From assembly GCA_019400425.1 (NCBI GenBank), contig JAFREE010000021.1:124001-188000 (forward strand): a DNA stretch of 64,000 nucleotides. The letters run 5' to 3'. The DNA comes from Hymenochaete sp. R1. Taxonomy: Eukaryota > Basidiomycota > Agaricomycetes > Hymenochaetales > Hymenochaetaceae. Made by a program: the position numbers and the translations under genes. Shown here one piece after another: positions 51,468-61,114 of this stretch. Under the pieces are notes generated by a model. It had not been told where the DNA came from, did no database searches, and saw only the letters and a list, made by a program, of their open reading frames with translations. Each line of letters begins with the position of its first letter. Position 1 is the first letter of the stretch.

Positions 51468-52821
51468 ATGAGCTTTCGATAATTTCAACTCAGCACTTGG
51501 CCGCCATGATGGACCCTTTCCTTGCTTTGATTAGTTTCATACCGCCATCTCCTTTGCACAGTGTATCCGAGCCACGATTAAATGAAATTAGGCGAAAATT
51601 TAAAGCACTTTGTATTGGGGATCCGTACGTTTAACCAATATTTTGTACATACATACTATGCGCTGGCTCATGTATCGTATGATTCAAGGTTGCCAGTCAG
51701 GGGTTAGATGATTCATATCACCTTACAAAGCTGAAAATTGAAAAATAATGCCTACATGGCGGCGAAAACACAATAGCATGCAGCGTGATGGACTGTTAGA
51801 ATGTATTTCGTGTAAGTACAGGTTCTTTGTTCGCATGAATGAAGGAGACGTACCAGGAGAAGGATGTCGGTGACACCTTTTGCATCATGATGCTTGGTGA
51901 AATTGAATACGAAATAGTACTGGAATTAATTTACATGTAAACAGAAATGAGATAGATGCAGAATAGCTTCGGTATCACCGTGAAGGTGCCTTGTCCATGA
52001 TTATATATGTCCGTCGCGCCGATGTGACGGTAGTCAAGCAAGTAGGCAGCGTGGAGACTCCTTGGGTGTGAAAGACTGCCTTGCCACAATGTCCGAGCAT
52101 AAGGCGACGCTTGGTATCACTGGCATACAATGCGTTATGAAATCATGGGATAGCAAATGAAGATGATGGGCGTGACAGTATGCTTCGCGTCGAACAAAGC
52201 TGGAAAATAATAGAGGAAAGAACTTTCAAAGAAGGGAATGAGAAACGTCCGACGTCGAGTAGAGTGAGAGTGAGAGACGCGAAGGTATGTTTATTATATA
52301 ATATTACGTAACGCTTTCCCTTTGCTCAACAGAAACTCAGGAGGCCTGCTCTCGGACCCGGGCCCTTCTCTTCCTCACTCACCCCTCCTTTTCATTCCGC
52401 TTTCGAGTATGCAGCGAGTATGCGGGGCAGCACGCGATGTCACAAAACCATTTCGCGGTATGATGCTTGGCTCAGGACGAGCCTCCAAGTGACACTCTGA
52501 GTCCCAAGTCAATGGACTGCAATAGAAAGAGAACGACAGGTGGAAAAGGTCAGTAAGACATTACTCAAAACGAGTATCAATTAATACTTGGCAAAATCAA
52601 ATTTTATGGATGTTAACAGATGCTGAAGGTCAGATGGCTAAATAAATTGGATAATTATTACCTTCTCGTTGCAGTCTGTCTCGCGACAGCTGAGCAAAGT
52701 ACTCCTTTTCACTTGCGATCTTGCTTTGCAGGTTCAAGAACCTCTCTTTTCCGACCCCCCTCTTCATCACTTACCGAACCGGACTCACCGTCAAACCATC
52801 AGCGAATCTGTTCATTCCGCA
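51468..52821. other. intergenic region between tandem paralogues
   Basis: This 1.35 kb includes the 3' flank of copy 1 and the promoter of copy 2. A part near 51620-51690 resembles the 3' flank of copy 2 (54490-54545), so the tandem duplication included downstream sequence. A short GAGAGT repeat lies near 52258-52275. No gene was recognised. Confidence 0.5.
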
Positions 52822-54363
52822 ATGTCTGGTAGCGCAGGTCATCATGGCGATCATTCGAGTCGGAAACGCCGTCTCAGCTCAGGCTCCCCACCCATCTCGT
52901 CTTCGAAGAAACCTGCAATCGATGGTCATCCCTCGGGCCTACTGTCTATACTTACTGAAGAGCAGGAGAACTATATCAACAAACTCAGCGTACTTGTTTT
53001 AAAGAGTTACGATGAGATCAAGGCGGAAATCATCACTTTCAGACAAGGTAAAAAGATAGGTCACAATCCTCAGCATCTGCTCATGATTCGACTAAATAAG
53101 CTGAAGAAGCTTGTCGACAACAGTCCTGGGGTCGATCGTGTCTTGCACCAGGATCATATCCAGTTTGTCGGCCTCCGAACCGAGTTGCATAAGGCTACAT
53201 GCGATGTTGCGAAGTGCGTCTTGAATTATCAAATCCGAACGCTGCGCCATGAACGTTCGGAGCTCTTGAATGCTTCTGCATCGCCGTATCTGGACGATAT
53301 TCTAAAAACGATCCGCAAATATTTGGCTATTGGTTCTTCCAGCGCAAATGAAGTTCTCGAGGATCATCTTGCCAGTTGGAAATGGCACACGCAAACTACT
53401 GACGACTCTGTCGTAGATGGCGTACGCAAGCTTCTGAAGTCGTGCGCCGAGAACGATGTCCAGGCTGCAGAGGCGGGTGAATCCCAATCTCTATTCCATA
53501 TTCTTGACCACGAAGTTGCCGAGAAAGTGGCAGCTTCTCAGGACCGATCACTCCTTTCGATTGATTCCGAGCTCGTATCTGCTTATAACATCAAGGTAAA
53601 GATAGATCAAGAAATTGACAGCCTGGTTCACGAGTTGGATGAAGAGTGCCCAGAGCGTTGTGGATACCTGAGAAATCGTGTCGTCTCCACTGTATCGGAA
53701 GTTGAGGAGCATGTCAAAGGCCTTGAACGAGAGAATGCAGACCCCGATTTTCTTCCTCTCTACGACCTCCGACCGGTAATGGCTTTGGCCTCCGACAAAT
53801 TGAAGGGAATCAGAGATGCTATCGGGTATTTCAAGGAGTGTGCGAAGGCTTCGCAGTCAGACGTCATTAGCTTCTCCCTCGACCACCTGCGCCTCGATAT
53901 CAGGACACGCAGTGCTATCATGCAGCGCTATATTCTGGTCTTCAAAGATCCTGCCTACAAACAACCCCTAAAAGAAGATAGCACGAAGAAAGGCAGTGCG
54001 AAAGCACGAGCCGTCGAGCAATTGGCGAAACAATCCCTTGGAACTCTCGAAAAATTGCAGGAAGTCTACGTTGACGCATGGATTGCTGCGCAAGGCTTGA
54101 AGGGCAATGACGATACGAAGAAAGAGCTCATTGATCGCGTCAGCGAGTTCACCAGAAAGAAACGTAACGACGAAGGCGCCTCTTCGTCTTTAATCTTTGT
54201 GGAATCTCTGAGAGCTCGCACAAATCGGACGTCAGATGAAGCGAACTTATCTCTCTCGGCGGGACTTGATGAAGTGACGAAGTTGAGGAAAGATATCAAG
54301 ACGCTTAAAGAGGAAGCATGTCAGATCCACGACAAGGTGAAGCATTCAAGTTCGATAGTCTGA
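52822..54363 (+). CDS. helical NLS-bearing protein, tandem copy 2
   Basis: A single exon encodes 513 residues from the ATG at 52822 (MSGSAGHHGDHSSRKRRLSS). It shares with copy 1 the basic SRKRRL patch, ILTEEQENYINKLS, LHKATCDVAKCVLNYQIR, SWKWHTQTTDDSVVDGVRKLL, SIDSELVSAYN and a helical C-terminus (VSEFTRKK, TSDEANLSLSAGL). Identity by eye is roughly 55%. No membrane span, signal peptide or catalytic motif is visible. Heptad-like charged stretches suggest coiled coil. The frame is intact, unlike copy 1. Function is unknown. Confidence 0.75.
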   Translation: MSGSAGHHGDHSSRKRRLSSGSPPISSSKKPAIDGHPSGLLSILTEEQENYINKLSVLVLKSYDEIKAEIITFRQGKKIGHNPQHLLMIRLNKLKKLVDNSPGVDRVLHQDHIQFVGLRTELHKATCDVAKCVLNYQIRTLRHERSELLNASASPYLDDILKTIRKYLAIGSSSANEVLEDHLASWKWHTQTTDDSVVDGVRKLLKSCAENDVQAAEAGESQSLFHILDHEVAEKVAASQDRSLLSIDSELVSAYNIKVKIDQEIDSLVHELDEECPERCGYLRNRVVSTVSEVEEHVKGLERENADPDFLPLYDLRPVMALASDKLKGIRDAIGYFKECAKASQSDVISFSLDHLRLDIRTRSAIMQRYILVFKDPAYKQPLKEDSTKKGSAKARAVEQLAKQSLGTLEKLQEVYVDAWIAAQGLKGNDDTKKELIDRVSEFTRKKRNDEGASSSLIFVESLRARTNRTSDEANLSLSAGLDEVTKLRKDIKTLKEEACQIHDKVKHSSSIV

Positions 54364-54696
54364 ACTTACTACGAATCCTTTTCCTCGTCCCAGCCTCTCC
54401 ACACATCGATCGTCCCTGCGCTGCGATTCTGAAGCCGGGTTAAATGAGGGAAGTTTGAGGAGTTACAGTACTCTCACAAGGCCTCCGTACATATATTCTG
54501 TATTTACATACTCTATTAATGTATAGGCCGGCTCGTTCATTGCGCAATCCGCCATCCAAAGCATTTGTCTGCGCGAGAGTGAGAACGCATTACGACTCTG
54601 CTGTTTTGAATTGAGTCTGCTTTATATTCAGTTCTGAGTATTTCAAAGGGGATATTATGCTGTAATAAAACTTTATATCCACGCAAAAACAGACCA
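54364..54696. other. convergent intergenic region
   Basis: This 333 bp lies between the 3' ends of tandem copy 2 and the carboxypeptidase. It contains the stretch similar to the 3' flank of copy 1. No gene was seen. Confidence 0.5.
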
Positions 54697-57600
54697 TCAC
54701 AGCCAAAAACACAAAAACATCATCACGATTAGACCCCATATGCCTCCCTCTCTCCAATAAACCTCACGCGAAATCCTGCTCGAGCTCGAATCAGTACCAG
54801 AAGAACCTCCAGAAGGACTATCACTCCCACCGGTACTTGTCTGCGCCGCAGCACTACTTGCAGCCACCGCGCTCTCACTGGCCACGACACCTGCGAAAAA
54901 CGTCTCCCATGCATCGATCGAAGCACTCGGGGCAATGTACTCGCTCGTCGCCGTTCCAGACCCAAAAAGAATAGAGCTTTCACCTGGGAGGATATTGTTG
55001 GCTCCGAGGAGCAGCGAAGGGTCTTCGCCGCCGATGGTGCTGGAGTTGGTGACGAGGCCGGTCTGGTTGTTGCCGAGGATGAACTCGCGGAACATCACGA
55101 AACCCTGCGAAATATATTTATAAACCCGAAAGAAGCAAATACGTTTAAGATGATGGGGCTTACGGATTCAGGTTGATACTCTGGTACTTCGTGTCCAGCA
55201 CCTGCAACAAGGACGTACGTCCAGTTACGTTCCTGATGCACAACTCCTGCAAAGTTTCCTGCATCGTCAAACCAGGGCGTCGAGGGCTTGCGTGAAAAGC
55301 CTTGTATTCCGCCGAAAGTTGTATTCTACGCCAATGAAAGAGGGTCAATCAGCAGACCTATGACGGTCGGAGAAAGACTCGTACCTGAATTGTAACTTTA
55401 AGAATATAAAAAAAGGATGCTCAAAAATTTGTACGTTAGGAACTGTAAGAAGACAGCTTACTCTCGCCACTGAAGTGAGGGTCGACAGTGTCATCATTTC
55501 CGAGATAAATGACAACCTTGACACCTTGTTCCGTCGCATTGGATGCGAGCTCATCAAAGAAAGCGACGGGCCTAAGAATCTCTCAGAAGGCAGCATACCA
55601 GAACGCTTCAACCTATCTTAATCGACACCTGTCGAAAAGAGAATTGCGTGTCAGTGATCCACGGCACTCTACGTTCTCGATGAAAAGAACGCACTTGGAT
55701 CACCAAAAACATTAGCACCTGGACCGAACTCAAACGGCGGATTGAACGGGTAGTTGATTTGTAGCGTCCAATTCTTGCTCGTCGGCGCGTGCAGCGCAGC
55801 ACAAGTCTGGTTGTCTGATACATTTGGAATGAATCAGACACAATTCTCCGTTCTAATTATGAAAACGTCATTCACCATTCATAAACGGCGAAGGATCCGC
55901 TCCCCCAGGCAGAGCTCTGGCATCCGGGACATCATACGGCTGATAAATAGGTGCACAACATAAGTACAACTTTTCCCCAGTAAAAGTTCTAAGAATAGAC
56001 TCACGTTGAAAGGCCCAAAGTCATCCAAATTGTCAATAAAGACTTCACTAGACAAGTCCTTATGACCAATGGCGCGAAAAGCCACACGCATCAGATAACC
56101 CCATCTATGCAATCCGAACGCTCACTTACGCCAAGGCAAGGAAAAGTTCAACGCATAATCCTGCACCTCCTCCGGAAGGAAACACCCATAAAATGGATCG
56201 ATCGTCCCATTTGCACGTCCACTCAAATCACGCCTTTCCATCAGACCCCTCTTCTCTGCAATCCACGAGCGCTTGCGCGTCTCGCGTTCCTCCAGTTCGG
56301 CGGGAGATGGTAAGGTCTCGCCGCGGACAATACCGAGCTCGGGGGCAGGGATGCCTCGGGCAAGGGCTGTGAGACGCTTTTTGACGAGTCCGCGGGGTCG
56401 ACTGGAGAGTTGGGCGGCGCGCGCTTCGTCAAAAGGCCCTTGCGTTGGGCCGACAGGTGGGAACTTGCCATTCTGGGGATAAGTGAGGTTGAAGTCATAT
56501 CCGCAAAGATGTGATCTATGGGGAGAAAAGTAAGGTTAGGCAAAGCAACCCTGTATGAACCGCGCTCGTGTCTTGATGATCTTACTGGGTACTGAAATAC
56601 TCGTAAACCTCTGAGTCGTAACCGATGAGTTGAGGATACGTCTCAATGATGCTGAGCTATTTAAAGACAAAGAAAGAACAATCACGCGGCGGAAATCAAG
56701 ATTCAAGCATGGAACGTACCATCGGTAATTCTTCGTATTCAGGCTCAGCACCCATCGCACCATTTCCAATCGCGATCGTGACCAGATTGACAGGCGGATT
56801 GGGTGTGGAAAAAATAGTTTTGGTGATATACGGCTGCATGAGAAAGACAATAATCAAGTCCCAGTAGCACAATGACGAAGCGAATGACATACGATGTAAG
56901 TTCCCGCGTAGGACTCGCCCGTCAGGTATAGCGGTCTCGATGCCAGACTTGGGAAGACTTTGACAAGGTTGCCGAGGAAGTTGAGCTATGTTCCAGCTGT
57001 CAGATTTCGGGAAGTAATATGCACCACTTCGTGAGACATACGAAGTCTTCGCCCATCTGATCCTCGTTTTCAACTGTAATTCGCTTTAGACGCTGAGATC
57101 GAATCACGAATTAAACAAATACTTACTGTATCCACCGTCTGATTCGGCAGTTGAGAAGCCGGTGCCTCTGGTGAATTATTTTTTGTCATGATCAGTTTTA
57201 AAAAAAGAATTAAAAGGACAAACATACACGGGCTGATCAACCCAGACGTAATCCATGAATTTGTCCCAACTGAAGTTATTAGAAACAAGAGACCCATCCT
57301 CAGCGACGTTTATAGGCCCGTTCTCCAGGAGGAGACCAAGCAAACTCGAAGCACCGGGTCTGAGGGTAGATGTCAGCAGTCACGAACACGGTACTATGAC
57401 TGAATAGTCAGACGCACCCGCCGTTCAGCCAAAGTGCCCACGGTTCGGAAGCATTTGAAGAGGCGTCTTGTGTCAGCGATCCGTTGGAAGTTTCGAAAGC
57501 CCAAAAGAAGAGTGTATCGTTGGGATGGTTTGCCCGGTCGACCGGGATATTGCCCGCCCAGTTACGACTCAGAGGGAACGAAACGTTAGGTAGCGATCCT

Positions 57601-57836
57601 TCTTGCACGAGAAAATCTGACAACCCGGGGAAAGGAGAGTGTTAGCAAAAGAGGCGAGGTGTGCGAGTTTCTTCTTGTTTTGACTCACAGTCCTGCCATT
57701 CTGGACTAAAGTCCCCGCTCGGCTTCCCAGGATAATCTTGAGGGAAGGAGTTGGGCACACTTTCTCCGCGTTGAGAACAGACGGTGTCGACAAGAGCGAG
57801 CAGGACGAGCGTCCCACATAGCGAGGGCGACTTCAT
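54697..57836 (-). CDS. secreted serine carboxypeptidase (S10), probably anchored
   Basis: About a dozen short exons start at the ATG at 57836. MKSPSLCGTLVLLALVDTVCSQ is a clear signal peptide. S10 landmarks appear after splicing: WALWLNGGPGASSLLGLLLENGP (oxyanion hole; quoted here in part as WLNGGPGASS), VWVDQPRGTGFS, GESYAGTYIV with the nucleophile Ser, a likely Asp in GNDDTVDPHFSGE, and AGAGHEVPEYQP with the His. Several NxS/T sites suggest glycosylation. The last 60 residues are Ser/Gly/Thr-rich and end in a hydrophobic stretch (LIVMMFLCFWL), which fits a GPI signal or tail anchor. The enzyme trims C-terminal residues of peptides, probably at the cell surface. Confidence 0.88.
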
Positions 57837-58634
57837 GGCAACGAGCAAGGAGCGACGACACGAGCCCAAGGTCGAAGAAGATGCGCCAGCATGCCGCCCG
57901 TCCGTTTTTATAAGTCATTTTAGAACGGCAGGAGTGATGTAAGTGAAATACATCCGCATTTATTCCATTTTTATTGTTCATCAATTCATGAGGCATGGTA
58001 TGATCATGAGCGACGGGCACGGTGCGGGCAAGGGATGCCATATCGAACGTATCAGCCTTCTCAGAGATCGACCGCGTGCTTGCCTTGGTATATATAGCGA
58101 CGAGGCCATCAGATGCCATTGCGGAGATTTGAGAAGACGAAAGAGGTGGAGAAGCGTATGGCCCGCGGTTGCGAGCGTTAAGTTGACGATAACACTCTGC
58201 TCCCGTTGTCCCGCTCATTCGGCTTCAGAAGCCATGCATGAGAAGCGAAGGCCCATAAGAAGAGACGTCGCGCGATGAGCGGTCGGCGTTGCATAAGTAC
58301 GCATAGACTGAATATGTCTTCAGAAATGCGTTGACAATTGAAGTGATTCTCATTTCATTTTGATGATGTTGTGCGTCAGAATGTCGTTGGTGAACCTGAT
58401 GGTGAGAGCCAGAAGGACACTTGTTGAGGGAAATCCAGTCAAGGCATATTGACGACGATTATAGCTTACATAACGCGGGTCCGTTTACCAGCGAAAGTTT
58501 CTACTTCTTTTTGACGACTGCTCTACTAGTACTGGTAAAAAGAATCCCCATGTTGTAACGATCGACAACAATATGAAAGTACCATAAAATGTTTACATGC
58601 CCCCCCCCCCCCCACATGTCAACAATGACCCGCA
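57837..58634. other. intergenic region with poly-C tract
   Basis: This 798 bp lies between two minus-strand genes and includes the carboxypeptidase promoter. A homopolymer of about 15 C lies near 58599-58614. Minus frame 57706-58218 overlaps the signal-peptide exon in another frame and is not supported. Confidence 0.5.
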
Positions 58635-60680
58635 TCATGGACCAAATACATTAAAGTCGACAAGTGTCTCTTTCACTCTCAACTTCCCGGACGTCACATA
58701 GTCCTTGACTTTGGGGTACTTTCGAAGCTCAGGCGCGTATGTACTGCTCACTCTCACAATTTTGAACCGCGAATTTCCGTGGCCATCAGTGGCGACAAGA
58801 CGCGAATGAATCATCTCAGCGAGGACTTCAACTGATACTTCCGAGCCTGCGAGATCGAGTTCTTCGAGTTTAGGGCATAGATGGGCGGCCTCCCACAGTC
58901 TTGTCAGGTTTGTCGGATTTGAAGTACGCAAATCTTTCGCATTCACCACTATTGGCTCTGGTCTCGATGTTGATGCCAATGCCGATGCCGAGCCTAAACG
59001 GGCGCTAGTACCAGCACCCTCACCGATAGCTTCCTCAATCATCGGCATCGGCGCTGGCACGGTCATGAACCTCAGCACATTATCCACATCCCTACGCGTA
59101 TCAAGCTTAAACCTCCTCAGATTCTCCAGCATCATCAGACACGCACGCACGTCCTCAGGCTCCATCGGCGTCCCGCACGCTTCAAACTCCAATATCCGGC
59201 TCGCGACGCAATTACGGGAGAAGAAGTTGACGAGTGTCAGCCAGCGAGTATTGTCGCGGTGACTGCGCGTGTGGGGAGAGTGTGTGCTTAGTTTGAGAGT
59301 ACGGAGGAAGGGTGCTTTGATAGAGGACAAGAGGGAGGAAATGTCGGCAAGGGAGGCGTATGCGTCGAGTTCCAGATGTCGGAGATGAGGGAGACGACGC
59401 TCGCTGGCGCTGGAGGTCCGTTGCATCCAAGTTGGCATACTTTCGGATGCAGAGTCCTCGACATCCGTGTCATGTGCAACTTCCGTGCCCATCACACTGC
59501 GTGTGTCCCCGTCCTGCTCACCGGTTTCTTCGTTCTCGAGCCCATCGTATTCACTAAACTCGATGCTCTCCACAAGATCATCATCATCGAAATCGTGATC
59601 AAGCTCCGAGTCCGAACTCAGTCCGTCAAACTCATCAATTTCCGAATTATCTGCAACTTCGGGCTCGTTCCCAAAGAGCTGGACCTTGAGTGTCCTTAGA
59701 TTTGGGCAAACCGCGATCCAGCGCATACACTGAGCGAGCAAAGAGCAGTACTCCAGGTCAAGATGGCGCATATTCGGCATGACTCCCACTTGGGGACCCA
59801 AATATAGGCCAGGACATTGCAAACGGATAGAACGAAGCTGGGGGCAAGTGATGTCAAGACTCGTCAGAGTGCGCTGCCTGTTTTGCGAGCTGTCTGAAAA
59901 CGAAGCAAAAGCGGTATCGGCGCTGTCAAAGAGTGGTTCGAGTTGAGGACATTTAAGCTCAAGTTCTCGGAGGAGAGGGAACATGGCTGCGTTTTCCAAT
60001 GAGTTCTGAGAGGAATATGATGAAGCCGAGTCTGAGCCTTCCTCCGCATTATCAGTCGTGCGCGTGTCAGAACGTGCGGCACCTCTACTTCTATCCTCCC
60101 TTCTCCCCACCGCGGCTCCGTCCTCTTCATCGGAGGAATCAGCCAACAAAGCTCTTCCTCGAGGCCGCCTCGACGATGAGTTCCATAGCCCCGTACCCAT
60201 CAAGAATAACACCGGGTTCAGAACCGCAAGGTTGAGCACCCACAACTCCAGCCTCCTTACCCGTGGCGCGAGCCGACATACCTTCCCCATCATCTCCCTT
60301 GTCTCCATCAAATATCTCGCGCTCCCCATCTCATTCAATGTCATTTGCACTTCTCGCATCAAATCTGGCGTATGTCGGATAGAAATCGGCATGTCGCCCG
60401 CGCGTGCCGCCCACGTCGAAAGCATTTCTCCAGCCTTTCGAGTGTGGGAGCCGTAGTAGCCGGTGACAATGTCTGTCCAGAGGAGTGGGGCGGAGAAGAA
60501 GCAGATGGTGCGCCAGTGGCGGCAGACTTGGGTGAGGGTGAGCGGGGGGAGGAGGTAAGGGGATGTTTGAAGGCGCGTTGGGGTGCTGCGGCGGCAGTGG
60601 TAGAAAATGAGGGCCATAAGTTCGGGAGGGAGTGGGCCCAGGCCGGACGACCCGAGTTGACCATTCTCGAGCATAGACAT
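58635..60680 (-). CDS. F-box protein with leucine-rich C-terminal region
   Basis: A single long exon encodes 681 residues if it starts at the ATG at 60680 (MSMLENGQLG); an in-frame ATG at 60812 would add 44. An F-box is near the N-terminus: LPPELMALIFYHCRRST, then LTLTQVCRHWRTICFFSAPLLWTDI. The rest has irregular leucine-rich segments (LRELELKCPQLEPL, MRHLDLEYCSLL, LRHLELDAYASLADIS, LEELDLAGSEVSVE) divided by acidic linkers. F-box proteins bring substrates to SCF ubiquitin ligases through Skp1. Mushrooms carry large families of such proteins, so a specific role cannot be named. Confidence 0.85.
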   Translation of the reverse strand: MSMLENGQLGSSGLGPLPPELMALIFYHCRRSTPTRLQTSPYLLPPLTLTQVCRHWRTICFFSAPLLWTDIVTGYYGSHTRKAGEMLSTWAARAGDMPISIRHTPDLMREVQMTLNEMGSARYLMETREMMGKVCRLAPRVRRLELWVLNLAVLNPVLFLMGTGLWNSSSRRPRGRALLADSSDEEDGAAVGRREDRSRGAARSDTRTTDNAEEGSDSASSYSSQNSLENAAMFPLLRELELKCPQLEPLFDSADTAFASFSDSSQNRQRTLTSLDITCPQLRSIRLQCPGLYLGPQVGVMPNMRHLDLEYCSLLAQCMRWIAVCPNLRTLKVQLFGNEPEVADNSEIDEFDGLSSDSELDHDFDDDDLVESIEFSEYDGLENEETGEQDGDTRSVMGTEVAHDTDVEDSASESMPTWMQRTSSASERRLPHLRHLELDAYASLADISSLLSSIKAPFLRTLKLSTHSPHTRSHRDNTRWLTLVNFFSRNCVASRILEFEACGTPMEPEDVRACLMMLENLRRFKLDTRRDVDNVLRFMTVPAPMPMIEEAIGEGAGTSARLGSASALASTSRPEPIVVNAKDLRTSNPTNLTRLWEAAHLCPKLEELDLAGSEVSVEVLAEMIHSRLVATDGHGNSRFKIVRVSSTYAPELRKYPKVKDYVTSGKLRVKETLVDFNVFGP

Positions 60681-60812
60681 TTCCGCGAAGATGAATTCAA
60701 TGGCTCTTGAGACGGTATCGAGGTTCTGAGAACTTGAAATTGATTTTGGTTCAAAGACACGAGCATGAAGGTAGGGGACGTTATTATAGAGTGGAATGCA
60801 AAGTCGCCACAT

Positions 60813-61114
60813 TGAACGAATAAGGGACCCTCACTTACGGAGGTAACAGCTGCTTCGGTTTGCACGTTTCAGTGTTGCCCTTGCCTGCGCCAGATATTAG
60901 TCTCGCTTTTCTACGCAGAGTTGATCGAGAGAAATGCGTACCTGAACCAACCCATCTACGTAGGAATTCGCATTTTAAAGGGACGGGAAAGATACATTAA
61001 ATGTGTCGAATGCATTAAAAATACATCATCAGAGAGATACAAAGCAATTTGAAGAGAAAAAAATATGCGTATTGTAGATATATTGCTAAAAAAAATTCAG
61101 GCAAGTAGAGAAAA
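60813..61114. other. intergenic region
   Basis: This 302 bp separates two minus-strand genes and contains the F-box gene promoter. It is AT-rich near 61010-61100. No gene was seen. Confidence 0.5.

Noticed and set aside
58599..58614. Poly-C tract as a functional element
   Set aside because: A single homopolymer in an intergenic gap; another shorter one occurs at 49807-49817. Nothing links either to a function.
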